Below, piece by piece: positions 17,019-26,386 of a DNA stretch of 64,000 nucleotides. Numbering within the stretch: position 1 is the stretch's first letter; each line of letters begins with the position of its first letter. The position numbers and the translations under genes are program-made. Origin of the DNA: Metabacillus sp. KUDC1714 (GTDB lineage: Bacteria; Bacillota; Bacilli; Bacillales; Bacillaceae); NCBI RefSeq assembly GCF_014217835.1, contig NZ_CP055263.1:3475501-3539500 (forward strand), written 5' to 3'. The notes beneath the pieces are model-generated. The model was not told the DNA's origin. It did no database searches and saw nothing but the letters and a program-made list of their open reading frames with translations.

Positions 17019-17711
17019 ATGAATAATTATGTTGTTTTAGTAGTGGATGATGATAAAGAAATCCGTGATGGAATTGAAATATATTTAAAAAATGAAGGAA
17101 TGACCGTGTTAACGGCACAGGATGGAGTCGAAGCAATTGAGCGTTTATATGAACATGAAGTTCATCTTATTCTATTGGATATTATGATGCCAAGAATGGA
17201 TGGAATTGCAACGACATTTAAAATACGTGAACAAAAGAATATCCCGATTATTATTTTAAGTGCTAAAAGTGAAGATACCGATAAGATTTTAGGCTTGCAA
17301 GTAGGTGCAGATGATTATGTGACAAAGCCTTTTAATCCTCTTGAACTCATTGCTAGGGTTAAATCCCAACTTAGAAGATATGTTAAATTAGGACCGTTTG
17401 AAGGAATAAATAAAACGATTGATCTTAACGGACTTACGATAGATCAAGCAGCGAAAGAAGTTGCCGTTAATGGAGATGCGGTAAAATTAACGCCGATCGA
17501 ATATAAAATTGTTGAGCTGTTGATGATGAACGCTGGTCGAGTGTTTTCGATCTCTGAAATTTACGAAAAGGTTTGGAAGGAACCTTGCTACAATGCGGAT
17601 AATACCGTTGCTGTGCATATTCGTAAAATTCGTGAAAAAATTGAAATCGACCCTAAAAATCCAAGATATTTAAAGGTGGTATGGGGAATTGGATACAAAA
17701 TGGAAAAATAG
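17019..17711 (+). CDS. OmpR-family response regulator
   Basis: 230 residues from ATG 17019 behind GGAAAGGAGG; an earlier in-frame GTG/ATG lies before the ribosome site and is rejected. The receiver domain has the acidic pair (VVDDDKE), phospho-acceptor Asp54 (LLDIMMP) and Lys in YVTKPF. The C-terminal winged helix (~130-230) has the transactivation loop and recognition helix (NTVAVHIRKIREKIE). It overlaps the next gene by 23 bases, so the two are translated together. The arrangement resembles VanR/VncR-like pairs that sense envelope stress; the signal is unknown. Confidence 0.93.
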   Translation: MNNYVVLVVDDDKEIRDGIEIYLKNEGMTVLTAQDGVEAIERLYEHEVHLILLDIMMPRMDGIATTFKIREQKNIPIIILSAKSEDTDKILGLQVGADDYVTKPFNPLELIARVKSQLRRYVKLGPFEGINKTIDLNGLTIDQAAKEVAVNGDAVKLTPIEYKIVELLMMNAGRVFSISEIYEKVWKEPCYNADNTVAVHIRKIREKIEIDPKNPRYLKVVWGIGYKMEK

Positions 17712-19911
17712 AATTGCGATTATCGCATGGTTCTTTTTAGTAACCTATGGCATTAGTGGTGTTTTGTCAGCGTTATCTAATAATAGTGAGTTTACGAAAC
17801 AAAGTTATTTTAAGACAATGCAATTTGATGACACGGTAGATCAATTATTGAATTATGTAAATGCGTTTGAAATTTCTTATCCAATGAAAGAAGACATGAA
17901 AAAATCGATTACTGTATCAAATGATGAAATAGAAGAGCATCGGTATCAATATGGCGACTTAACCGAACAAATAACAAGTATTGAGCAGCAATATGAATCT
18001 AGAATTAATGTCGCATTAGAGAAAGATAACCAAAAAGTTGCCGATATCTATATTAAAGAAAGAGATAAAAAGATTGAAGACATCACGAAAAATTTTGAGA
18101 GTGATGAGTATATCAAAGATAAAATTGTCAAAGAAAAAGAACAAAGAATTGATGAATATTATAAGGAGCTAGAAAGCTATCGAGGGGATTTTGCAAATTA
18201 TAAAGAAGCATTTGTTTATTACCTGAAAAACACAACAACTGGTGAAGTTTACACAAATCTCCCTGAAAATGATAGTAAATCAGTAGATAGCATAAATGAT
18301 AAAAGTATGTATTTTATCCGTAGTTTTCCTACACAAAAGCAAAGCTATCTTGACATGAAGGAAGTACCTTTACATATAGCGAATGAGGAAATCATCAATG
18401 AAATAACCAATAATTCGAACGCTTTATATGAAGGGAAGATTGCAATTTCGAAAAAAACTCCAAACTCAAATTTTATTATGGCTAACTATCATGATTATAA
18501 TATACAAAGAATTGTGTTTTGGATTTACACAATTGGGGCGATCATCGCATTACTTATAAGTATAATCATTGAAAAAAAATCAAAGCTGTTAAGAAGAATT
18601 AAACCAAATAAATGGGTAGGTTTATATAATAAAATTCCATTTGATGTTGCACTGCTTCTTTGTGGTATCACAGCAATCATAACAATTGCATTTATTTTTG
18701 ATCAGCCCTATTTAGGTTACAGTGTATATATATTAGGAATTCTGGAGATAATCATCTATCACCTTATCACCTTGTCAATATTTTTTGGATTAACAGTAGT
18801 ACAAGGAATTTATTTGTATCCAAGACTAAAAGCTTTACCTTCTGATCAAGAAATCTGGAAAAATACATTAATAGCACAATTTTTACAAATAGTAAGTACC
18901 TCATTCCTAAATAGGCGTGTAGGAACACAAGTGTTTCTTCTATTAGCCATTGTATTTTCATTTGGGGTAGGGACAGTCCTCATTTTTGTTGAACAGGCTT
19001 TTCTTCTTTTATATATACCTGCTTTTGTTATAGTAGGAATACCACTTTTTATTCTAATTATAAAAAGAATAGGTTATTTTAACGTGATTATTCGCAACAC
19101 AAGTGCTTTAGCAAATGGTCGTTTTGAACCAGATGTAAAGATAGTCGGAAAATCAGTACTCGCTAACCTAGCGAAAGATATTAATATCATGAAGCGCGGT
19201 GTGAAAACTTCACAAAAAGCTCAAGCAAAAAGTGAGCGACTAAAAACGGAGTTAATTACAAATGTTAGCCATGATTTACGTACACCTTTAACCTCAATTA
19301 TCACGTATTCTGAACTTTTGAAAAACCCAGAGTTAGCGGATGATGAACGTAGTACGTATATTGAAATTATTGATCGGAAGTCAAAGCGGTTAAAAGTGTT
19401 GATTGATGATCTCTTTGAAGCCTCAAAAATGGCTAGCGGGAACATTGAACTAATTAAAAGTAAAGTTGATATTGTTCAATTGCTCCAGCAGGCTTTAGCT
19501 GAATACAATGAAACTATTCAAGCTTCACAGGTGCAATTTCGCGTTGGAAATCCAGATAAGCCAGTATATGCATTTGTGGATGGTCAAAAGCTTTGGCGTG
19601 TGTTTGAAAACTTAATTGGCAACATCCTTAAATATTCATTAGAAAACACTAGAGCGTATATTAATATAAAAATGGAAAATAGCGAAGTGATTATCACGTT
19701 CAAGAATGTATCAAAATATGAGCTAAGCGATGATAGTGATGAGCTATTTGAACGATTTAAACGCGGTGACGAATCACGCCATACAGAAGGGTCTGGTTTA
19801 GGTCTTGCGATTGCTAAATCAATTATTGATTTACATGATGGTGTTTTAGATATTGATGTAGATGGTGATTTGTTTAAAGTGACAATTGTGTTAAAGGAAA
19901 TGAATGATTAA
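17689..19911 (+). CDS. Membrane sensor histidine kinase, large multi-helix sensor region
   Basis: 740 residues from TTG 17689, inside the end of the response regulator gene. One transmembrane helix (~8-28) is followed by ~240 extracytoplasmic residues rich in Glu/Lys/Gln heptads (predicted coiled coil ~75-180). About five more transmembrane helices follow (~275-460), then a linker with HAMP-like character, the dimerisation domain with phospho-acceptor His528 in VSHDLRTPLTS, and an ATPase domain ending GSGLGLAIAKS. An N box (ENLIGNILKYS) is present. It pairs with the preceding regulator and is followed by a terminator. The sensor is unlike common two-helix kinases; the ligand is unknown. Confidence 0.92.
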   Translation: MDTKWKNRIAIIAWFFLVTYGISGVLSALSNNSEFTKQSYFKTMQFDDTVDQLLNYVNAFEISYPMKEDMKKSITVSNDEIEEHRYQYGDLTEQITSIEQQYESRINVALEKDNQKVADIYIKERDKKIEDITKNFESDEYIKDKIVKEKEQRIDEYYKELESYRGDFANYKEAFVYYLKNTTTGEVYTNLPENDSKSVDSINDKSMYFIRSFPTQKQSYLDMKEVPLHIANEEIINEITNNSNALYEGKIAISKKTPNSNFIMANYHDYNIQRIVFWIYTIGAIIALLISIIIEKKSKLLRRIKPNKWVGLYNKIPFDVALLLCGITAIITIAFIFDQPYLGYSVYILGILEIIIYHLITLSIFFGLTVVQGIYLYPRLKALPSDQEIWKNTLIAQFLQIVSTSFLNRRVGTQVFLLLAIVFSFGVGTVLIFVEQAFLLLYIPAFVIVGIPLFILIIKRIGYFNVIIRNTSALANGRFEPDVKIVGKSVLANLAKDINIMKRGVKTSQKAQAKSERLKTELITNVSHDLRTPLTSIITYSELLKNPELADDERSTYIEIIDRKSKRLKVLIDDLFEASKMASGNIELIKSKVDIVQLLQQALAEYNETIQASQVQFRVGNPDKPVYAFVDGQKLWRVFENLIGNILKYSLENTRAYINIKMENSEVIITFKNVSKYELSDDSDELFERFKRGDESRHTEGSGLGLAIAKSIIDLHDGVLDIDVDGDLFKVTIVLKEMND

Positions 19912-19918
19912 GTAAATA

Positions 19919-19950
19919 GCCCTGCTTTTTATAAGCAGGGTGATTTTTTA
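19919..19950 (+). terminator. Terminator of the two-component operon
   Basis: CCCTGCTT pairs with AGCAGGG around TTTATA and is followed by GATTTTTTA. Confidence 0.85.
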
Positions 19951-20082
19951 TTATTTCATATTACAAAATATTAACTAATAAGTTATTGTTTTTTTACATT
20001 AATGTATTATTATTTGGGATATAAAGTACTATTATAATTCTCAGGTTTCTTGTTGTGCTTGCGGTTTTTGAATGGAGGAAAA

Positions 20083-20835
20083 ATGAAAGAAAATATAATT
20101 TTTATACATGGACTAACTGGAACAAAGGATGCGTTTAAAAAGCCAATGGAGTACTTTAACCGCCAGTTTAACACGTATTCTTACAATTTACTTGGACATG
20201 GTGAGGATCGAGGAAAAGCAGTTGATTTTACATTAACTAATTTGGTCTCACAATTAGAGGATTTTTATGAGCAGGAAGGACTTAAAGAGGCTCATTTATG
20301 CTCACTTAGCTATGGGTGTTATCCTAGTACGATATTTGCAAAAAAGTGGAATAATAAAGTGAAAAGTCTGTGCTTTATAGGTGGTCATTATAATTCACCA
20401 TCACAACTATTTGATGTGTTCAAGCATTATTGGGAGATTCGTCATGAAGACTACCCAACATGGTTAAGGAAATATTCCCATGATATCTATCCAAAAGAGA
20501 GTTTGTTAGATCCTTATTCAATTATTTCAAACAAAATTTATTATAAATATGGTCTTGAATTAAATGATAATATTTTAAAAAGTGCGATTCAACATCGTCT
20601 TAAATATGATTTGCGAAGCGACTTATCTTTATTAAAAGTACCAATTCTGTGGGTGATGGGGGATCATGACAGTATGTACAAATCGACATTAACAGATTTA
20701 AATACAGTAATCCCTCACGTTATATATAAGGAGATCAAACATGCAGGGCATGCAGCAAATATGTTCCGTCCAAGTTGTTTTAGGGATATGTACGAAGAGT
20801 TTTTAACTAGTTTAATAGTCAAAGCAAAGGGGTAA
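20083..20835 (+). CDS. Alpha/beta hydrolase
   Basis: 250 residues from ATG 20083 behind TGGAGG; the frame is open to 20050. The fold begins ENIIFIHGLTGTKDAF, with HG as the oxyanion motif. The nucleophile elbow is CSLSYGCYP, the acid is Asp in WVMGDHDSM and the catalytic His is in IKHAGHAANMF. The acid-His ends look like the MenH/BioH or lipolytic groups. Neighbours (two-component system, PEP carboxylase) give no metabolic clue and it is flanked by terminators, so it is a lone gene of unknown substrate. Confidence 0.85.
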   Translation: MKENIIFIHGLTGTKDAFKKPMEYFNRQFNTYSYNLLGHGEDRGKAVDFTLTNLVSQLEDFYEQEGLKEAHLCSLSYGCYPSTIFAKKWNNKVKSLCFIGGHYNSPSQLFDVFKHYWEIRHEDYPTWLRKYSHDIYPKESLLDPYSIISNKIYYKYGLELNDNILKSAIQHRLKYDLRSDLSLLKVPILWVMGDHDSMYKSTLTDLNTVIPHVIYKEIKHAGHAANMFRPSCFRDMYEEFLTSLIVKAKG

Positions 20836-20844
20836 TTCAAATAA

Positions 20845-20883
20845 TAAAAGTCTGAAAAGAATAAAGTGTCAGACTTTTTATTA
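20845..20883 (+). terminator. Terminator after the alpha/beta hydrolase gene
   Basis: AAAGTCTGA pairs with TCAGACTTT across a 13-base loop, followed by T residues. Confidence 0.8.
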
Positions 20884-21099
20884 TTTCAAAATATAAAGTA
20901 TATAGGTAAAAAATTACTTTATTGGATTATTTAGTTGATTATTTGCGGAAATGATATATTAATTAGATAGAAATTTAGCTTTTAATCTTAAAATGATATC
21001 ACTTTTAGCAATTAAAGATGAAATTTTCCTTTAGAAATGATATGATAGAATTATCTTACTATTTAATAGAATAACAATTTTTAAGGAGAAGGTGACACG

Positions 21100-23862
21100 A
21101 TGACAACTAGAATTGAAACAAATGATAGCAGTCTTCCATTACGTCGCGATGTAAAATCTCTTGGGCATATTTTGGGAGAAATCCTTGTTCATCATGGGGG
21201 AACGGAGCTTCTTGATAAAGTTGAAAAGCTAAGGGGAATGGCGAAAACTCTTCGAAATCAATTTGACGAGCAAATATATAATGAACTTAAAGAAGAAATT
21301 GTGAATTTGGATACTCCGATGCGAAAGCAAGTTATTCGAGCTTTTTCTATTTACTTTCATCTTATAAATGCTGCAGAGTCGAATCACCGTATTCGTCGAC
21401 GTCGCGAATATCAGCTTCAAGATAACCATGTTGTACAACCAGCATCGATTGAAAGTGCTATATTAGCTCTGAAAGAAAATGAAATAGATGTGACGACCAT
21501 TCAAAACGTACTGAACACGTTATCATTGGAACTAATTATTACTGCGCATCCTACAGAAGCAACAAAGCGTTCAGTAATCGAGATTCAAAAGCGAATCTCG
21601 ACAATATTGAAAAGCTTAGATAATAACATGTTAACGAAAAAAGAGCGTAAAAAGCTTGAGGATAGTTTACTAAATGATGTAACAATTCTATGGCAAACAG
21701 ATGAATTACGTGATCGTAAACCAACTGTCATGGATGAAGTACGTAATGGGCTTTATTATTTTGATCAAACCTTTTTTGATGTGCTTCCAGAAATACATCA
21801 GGATCTAGAGGAAGGTCTTGTTGAACAATTTCCAGGTCATAATTGGGAAGTTCCTAATTTCCTACGTTTTGGCTCATGGATTGGCGGGGATCGTGATGGA
21901 AACCCAAATGTTACACCTGAAGTCACATGGGAAACATTAGAAAGACATCGCGATCTAGCGGTAAAAAAATATAAAGAAGCCCTAGTCGAAGTGATGAAAC
22001 GTTTTAGTCACTCAACAACTCGTGTAGAAGTAAGTAAAGAGCTACTTGATAATGTTGAAAAGGAAGAGGCTGCTTACTTAGAAAATGAAAAGAAATGGCC
22101 TGTTGAAAATGAGGTCTACCGTCGCAAAATTGCGGTGATATTAGCACGTTTAAAAGAAGTTGGTAAATCTGAAATCGGTTATCAAACATCTGAAGAGCTG
22201 TTAAAAGATCTTTATTTAATTCAAAATAGTATAAACAATCATCAACCAGCACTTCGTGAATTGAAAATGCTTAAAAAATTGATTCGCCAAGTTCAGTTAT
22301 TTGGCTTCCATTTAGCTACTCTTGATATTCGTAACCATAGTGGAGAGCATGAAGCAGCTATTACAGAAATCTTACGCAAAGTGAAAGTAACCGATGATTA
22401 TACGGCACTTTCTGAAGATGAAAAAATTAAAACATTAGAAGCTGTGCTAAAAGATCCACGCCCAGTTCTATTATTAAATGAAGATTATTCAAAAGAGACA
22501 CAGGAAATGATCAAGGTCTTTACGATGATCAAAAAAGCACACGATACTTTTGGGAAAAAATCAATTCTGGTTTACCTTGTCAGTATGACACAGGCTGCAA
22601 GTGACTTACTTGAAGTATTGGTGCTAGCGAAGGAAGCAGGTATTTACAGACTTCATGCAGACGGTACGGTTGAAAGTCATTTAAATGTTGCACCACTTCT
22701 TGAAACAATTGACGACTTAACTGCTGGTCCAGTAATTTTAGAGACACTTTTTAAAATGGATGTATACAGAAATCACTTGAGCATACATGGTGATTCTCAA
22801 GAAATCATGCTTGGCTACTCTGATGGTAGTAAAGATGGTGGAACGTTAACAGCCAACTGGAAGCTTTATAAAGCACAGCTTGAAATCCATGACATGGCGA
22901 AGAATTATGAAATCGGACTGAAATTTTTCCATGGTCGCGGTGGTTCATTAGGTCGTGGCGGCGGTCCATTAAATCGAAGCATTCTTTCACAGCCAGCTGA
23001 AACAATTGGAGATGGAGTGAAAATTACAGAGCAAGGTGAGGTCTTGTCTTCTCGTTACTTGATAGAAGATATTGCTTACCGAAGTCTAGAACAAGCTACT
23101 TCCACTTTACTTGAGGCTTCTGTTAACCTATCAGAAGAATCAGAACAGCAACATATTCGTGAAACAGCATGGGAAAATGCAATGGAAGAGATCTCAACGA
23201 TATCTCTAAAAAAATATCAATCACTCGTTTTTGAGGATCCTGACTTTTTAACTTATTTTACAGAAGCAACGCCTCTAAATGAGCTAGCTGAATTAAATAT
23301 TGGCTCTCGACCTATGAAGCGTAAAAACCGTAATCGTTTTGAAGATTTACGTGCGATTCCTTGGGTTTTTGCATGGACGCAAAGTCGTCAATTATTACCA
23401 GCATGGTATGCAGCGGGAACAGGGTTATATAGCTTTATTTCAAAAGATGTAGAAAACCTAAAACTATTGCAACGTATGTACGAGGAATGGCCATTCTTCC
23501 GTTCAACAGTTGATAACCTGCAAATGGCGCTAATGAAGGCAGATATCACTACAGCTAAAGAATACATTTCTCTTGTCAAAGACAAAGAAATTGCAGATCG
23601 TATTTTCAACAATATTGTCGAGGAATATGAAGCAACGAAAGCGATTCTACTTAAAATAACTGGTGATGAAGAACTATTAGATCATACACCTAATATTAAA
23701 GAATCTGTTCATCGTAGAAACCCTTATGTAGACCCATTAAACTTCTTACAAGTGGAACTCATTAAAGAGCTTCGCGAACAAGAAGAACCTAATGAAGAAT
23801 TGTTAAATGAAGTGTTATTAACAATTAGTGGCATTGCTGCAGGCTTACGTAATACAGGCTGA
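21100..23862 (+). CDS. ppc: Phosphoenolpyruvate carboxylase
   Basis: 920 residues, full length for the bacterial enzyme. It converts PEP and bicarbonate to oxaloacetate, refilling the TCA cycle. Signature sequences are intact: TAHPTEATKR with catalytic His150, GSWIGGDRDGNP, the FHGRGGSLGRGGGP loop at residues 610-623, and the C-terminal end GLRNTG. The start is ATG 21100 behind AAGGAGAAGGTG. Many Bacillus relatives use pyruvate carboxylase; this one carries ppc as a single gene with its own terminator. Confidence 0.97.
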   Translation: MTTRIETNDSSLPLRRDVKSLGHILGEILVHHGGTELLDKVEKLRGMAKTLRNQFDEQIYNELKEEIVNLDTPMRKQVIRAFSIYFHLINAAESNHRIRRRREYQLQDNHVVQPASIESAILALKENEIDVTTIQNVLNTLSLELIITAHPTEATKRSVIEIQKRISTILKSLDNNMLTKKERKKLEDSLLNDVTILWQTDELRDRKPTVMDEVRNGLYYFDQTFFDVLPEIHQDLEEGLVEQFPGHNWEVPNFLRFGSWIGGDRDGNPNVTPEVTWETLERHRDLAVKKYKEALVEVMKRFSHSTTRVEVSKELLDNVEKEEAAYLENEKKWPVENEVYRRKIAVILARLKEVGKSEIGYQTSEELLKDLYLIQNSINNHQPALRELKMLKKLIRQVQLFGFHLATLDIRNHSGEHEAAITEILRKVKVTDDYTALSEDEKIKTLEAVLKDPRPVLLLNEDYSKETQEMIKVFTMIKKAHDTFGKKSILVYLVSMTQAASDLLEVLVLAKEAGIYRLHADGTVESHLNVAPLLETIDDLTAGPVILETLFKMDVYRNHLSIHGDSQEIMLGYSDGSKDGGTLTANWKLYKAQLEIHDMAKNYEIGLKFFHGRGGSLGRGGGPLNRSILSQPAETIGDGVKITEQGEVLSSRYLIEDIAYRSLEQATSTLLEASVNLSEESEQQHIRETAWENAMEEISTISLKKYQSLVFEDPDFLTYFTEATPLNELAELNIGSRPMKRKNRNRFEDLRAIPWVFAWTQSRQLLPAWYAAGTGLYSFISKDVENLKLLQRMYEEWPFFRSTVDNLQMALMKADITTAKEYISLVKDKEIADRIFNNIVEEYEATKAILLKITGDEELLDHTPNIKESVHRRNPYVDPLNFLQVELIKELREQEEPNEELLNEVLLTISGIAAGLRNTG

Positions 23863-23875
23863 TTTGCGATAATAC

Positions 23876-23909
23876 AAAGAGAGCTGTCATAATTGGCAGC
23901 TCTCTTTGC
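23876..23909 (+). terminator. Terminator after ppc
   Basis: AAGAGAGCTGTC pairs with GGCAGCTCTCTT around a 6-base loop. No gene is seen from here to 24193. Confidence 0.9.
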
Positions 23910-24192
23910 ATTTAATCTCAATCGCTTACTAATTCCAACAATTCTTCAATTCTCTGCTCAAAAGTATGTTGAGACCGTTTGTTTTTAGAGGCTGATTCAC
24001 TATGTATTTGTGTGGTTATGAGTGTTTGACCCTTTGAGTCACCACTGTTGGATTAGGGAACTCAAAATAAAAGTTGTTTTGGATTAATTCCATTTGGAAA
24101 AAGCAGGACTTTTTGTTGCTTAACTTGAAGTATTAGGTATTAACCTAAAGAAGTAAAAGGATAACTTTAAGTTGAATATAGGAGTGAAGTTT

Positions 24193-25152
24193 TTGAAACA
24201 GAAGGTCGTTGTCTATAAAAAAGTACCAGAAGATGTATTAATGTTTTTAAGTGAAAAGTTTGAAGTGATATATTTCAAGAATTTAGAAGACAGAAAAGAT
24301 TCTAATTTTATTCAAGAACTACATACTGCTCATGGATTACTCGGATCAAGTTTGAAAATTGATAAGGAATTACTGGACCATGCACCAAACTTAAAAATCG
24401 TTTCAAACATTTCAGTAGGATATGATAATCTTGATATTGAGGAATTGAATAAAAGAGGCATACAAGCAACCAATACTCCAGGGGTATTGGTTGATACTAC
24501 AGCTGATACGATTTTTGGCTTATTACTTGCTACAGCAAGAAGAATGCCTGAGCTGGACTTCTATGTGAAGTCTGGAAAGTGGAATGGCACAAAAAATGAG
24601 GACTTGTTTGGTGTTGATGTTCACCATAAAGTCCTTGGAATAATCGGTATGGGAAGTATCGGGAAAGCCATTGCAAAAAGAGCGCATTTTGGATTTGATA
24701 TGGACATTTTATATCATAATCGTTCGCGCAATGAGCAGGTTGAAAAAGAGTTTAATGCAGCTTACTGTGAACTTGATGAGTTGTTAAAAACATCTGATTT
24801 CGTTTGTCTAATGACACCTCATACTCCAGAGACAGACAAAATGATTGGAGAAAGGGAATTTCATTTAATGAAGGATACCGCCATTTTTATTAATGGATCA
24901 AGAGGTAAAAACGTTGACGAAGCAGCATTAATTTATGCTCTGCAAAATCAGCAGATACTTGCAGCTGGTTTAGACGTATATGAAATCGAACCGATAAACA
25001 AAGACAATCCATTGTTAAAGCTTCCAAATGTTGTTGCCTTGCCACATATTGGGTCAGCAACAAAGGAAACAAGAGAAAAGATGGCTAGGTTAGCAGCAAA
25101 AAATTTAGCGGAAGGGTTGGCGGGGAAAGTTCCGCTGAACTTGATTAAATAA
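24193..25152 (+). CDS. D-isomer-specific 2-hydroxyacid dehydrogenase (glyoxylate/hydroxypyruvate/2-ketogluconate reductase type)
   Basis: 319 residues from TTG 24193, chosen because TAGGAGTG sits 8 bases upstream; the longer frame from 24172 lacks a ribosome site. The NAD-binding motif GIIGMGSIGKAIAKRA is at ~145-160. The catalytic residues are the Arg in NGSRGKNVDE, the Glu in DVYEIEP and the His in ALPHIGSAT. Members reduce glyoxylate, hydroxypyruvate or 2-keto-D-gluconate. Lying 1.2 kb before kdgK, a role with keto-sugar acids is possible, but there is a terminator between. Confidence 0.9.
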   Translation: MKQKVVVYKKVPEDVLMFLSEKFEVIYFKNLEDRKDSNFIQELHTAHGLLGSSLKIDKELLDHAPNLKIVSNISVGYDNLDIEELNKRGIQATNTPGVLVDTTADTIFGLLLATARRMPELDFYVKSGKWNGTKNEDLFGVDVHHKVLGIIGMGSIGKAIAKRAHFGFDMDILYHNRSRNEQVEKEFNAAYCELDELLKTSDFVCLMTPHTPETDKMIGEREFHLMKDTAIFINGSRGKNVDEAALIYALQNQQILAAGLDVYEIEPINKDNPLLKLPNVVALPHIGSATKETREKMARLAAKNLAEGLAGKVPLNLIK

Positions 25153-25154
25153 CG

Positions 25155-25188
25155 AAAAGGGACAGATTTAGATCTGTCTCTTTTTTAC
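25155..25188 (+). terminator. Terminator after the hydroxyacid dehydrogenase gene
   Basis: AAAGGGACAGAT pairs with ATCTGTCTCTTT and is followed by TTTT. Confidence 0.85.
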
Positions 25189-25260
25189 GGTATGTTTATG
25201 TTTATTGATTCTTTCCTAAACTAGTTATATGTGTAACTAGAAAGGGGATCGTAGTCAAGG

Positions 25261-25944
25261 GTGGAAAATCATTTATTTGTTTATTTAATCGTCGCTTATG
25301 TTATTTCTCATGTTCCCTTTCTTGGGCGTTATTTAGCCATATTCAATACTTTAATCCATGAAAGTGGACATGCAATTGCGGCTTTACTTCTAAATGGAAA
25401 GGTTTATTCAATAAAATTATTTAGTAATACAGCTGGTGAAGCATTAACAGGTCAAAGAGGATGGATTTCTAATGTCATTATTTCCTATGCGGGGTATACA
25501 TTTTCTTCAATTACAGCATATGCCTGTTTTATGTTGCTTCATAAAGGTTATATAAGATTTATTTTATATGCATTACTTTTAATTGCTCTGTTGAATTTAA
25601 TTCTGTGGATTAGAAATATGTATGGAGCAATTTGGCTTGGTTCTTTTATTGCTTTATGTGGCTGGACTTTACATAGCGGAAGTAGCAGCATCCAGACTAA
25701 CCTTGCATATTTTTTATCATCTGTTCTTTTAACACAGTCTGTTTCATCTGCTCTACAGATTTTTATGTTAAGCATAGTTAGGAGAAGGTCTGCAGGTGAT
25801 GCAACGAGCTTGGCCAATTATACAAAGATCCCAGCAATCATTTGGGGGTTTCTCTTTTTTGCTCAGGCAGTATATATAGCGTATTTAGCTATTAATCAAT
25901 ATCAAAACTTAAAGGGTATACCTACTTTTACATTGAGTGGCTAA
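25261..25944 (+). CDS. M50-like membrane metallopeptidase family protein
   Basis: 227 residues from GTG 25261. Very hydrophobic, with about six predicted transmembrane helices. The zinc motif H33-E-x-x-H37 (HESGHA) sits inside the first helical region, as in M50 peptidases of the YwmF/YugP-like M50B group. A second downstream metal-binding motif (NPDG-like) is not evident, so proteolytic activity is uncertain. No partner gene is adjacent. Confidence 0.72.
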   Translation: MENHLFVYLIVAYVISHVPFLGRYLAIFNTLIHESGHAIAALLLNGKVYSIKLFSNTAGEALTGQRGWISNVIISYAGYTFSSITAYACFMLLHKGYIRFILYALLLIALLNLILWIRNMYGAIWLGSFIALCGWTLHSGSSSIQTNLAYFLSSVLLTQSVSSALQIFMLSIVRRRSAGDATSLANYTKIPAIIWGFLFFAQAVYIAYLAINQYQNLKGIPTFTLSG

Positions 25945-25989
25945 CTCACATTTTGTAAATTATGAGTCAGCCTTCTTTAATCATCGAGA

Positions 25990-26157
25990 TTATAGTTTAG
26001 AACGATATTCTCTTAACTTGTTTTCAAGCTCACTTAACTTAGCTTCTAATATTCCTGTTGAATGTCCGGTGGCTTCAAGCTTTTCAATATCCCCTTGTAC
26101 CTTTACATACTCCATTTTTAGTTCGTCAATTTTTTGATTTATTTCTTGTGTGTCCAA
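25990..26157 (-). CDS. Small coiled-coil protein (resembles SE1832-type family)
   Basis: 55 residues on the minus strand from TTG 26157 to TAA 25990. A good ribosome site (GAAAGGGGGATCACA) precedes the start. The protein begins MDTQEINQKIDELKMEYVKV and continues QGDIEKLEATGHSTG; it is charged and helical and reads as two short coiled-coil helices around the Gly-containing turn. The layout looks like the small SE1832-like proteins of Firmicutes, of unknown function, but this identification is from memory of pattern only. It converges with the M50-like gene. Confidence 0.65.
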   Translation of the reverse strand: MDTQEINQKIDELKMEYVKVQGDIEKLEATGHSTGILEAKLSELENKLREYRSKL

Positions 26158-26200
26158 TGTGATCCCCCTTTCAAACTTCTATTTAAAGTGTATCGAAATG

Positions 26201-26263
26201 TGAAATCTTTTACAAAGGTCAAAAACTCCCTACATTCCTCCATTTTAACATCAAAAACAAACG
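26201..26263. promoter_or_regulatory. Candidate cre-like box and DeoR-type operator before kdgK
   Basis: TGAAATCTTTTACA (26201-26214) fits a cre site except for the core CG. CAAAAACAAACG (26252-26263) is, in reverse, CGTTTGTTTTTG, sharing ten consecutive bases with the motif overlapping the deoR promoter at 28691. Both lie in the 230-base leader of kdgK-eda. The regulatory role is inferred. Confidence 0.4.
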
Positions 26264-26386
26264 AAAAAGGAAATAAGTGAACAAATTTATCCGTTTATTT
26301 TAAAAAATGGTAGAGAAAATGCTCGTACATATATATACTTATCGTTATAGAAAGGTTTCTAAGCACAAAGATAGGGGGGACTTAAT

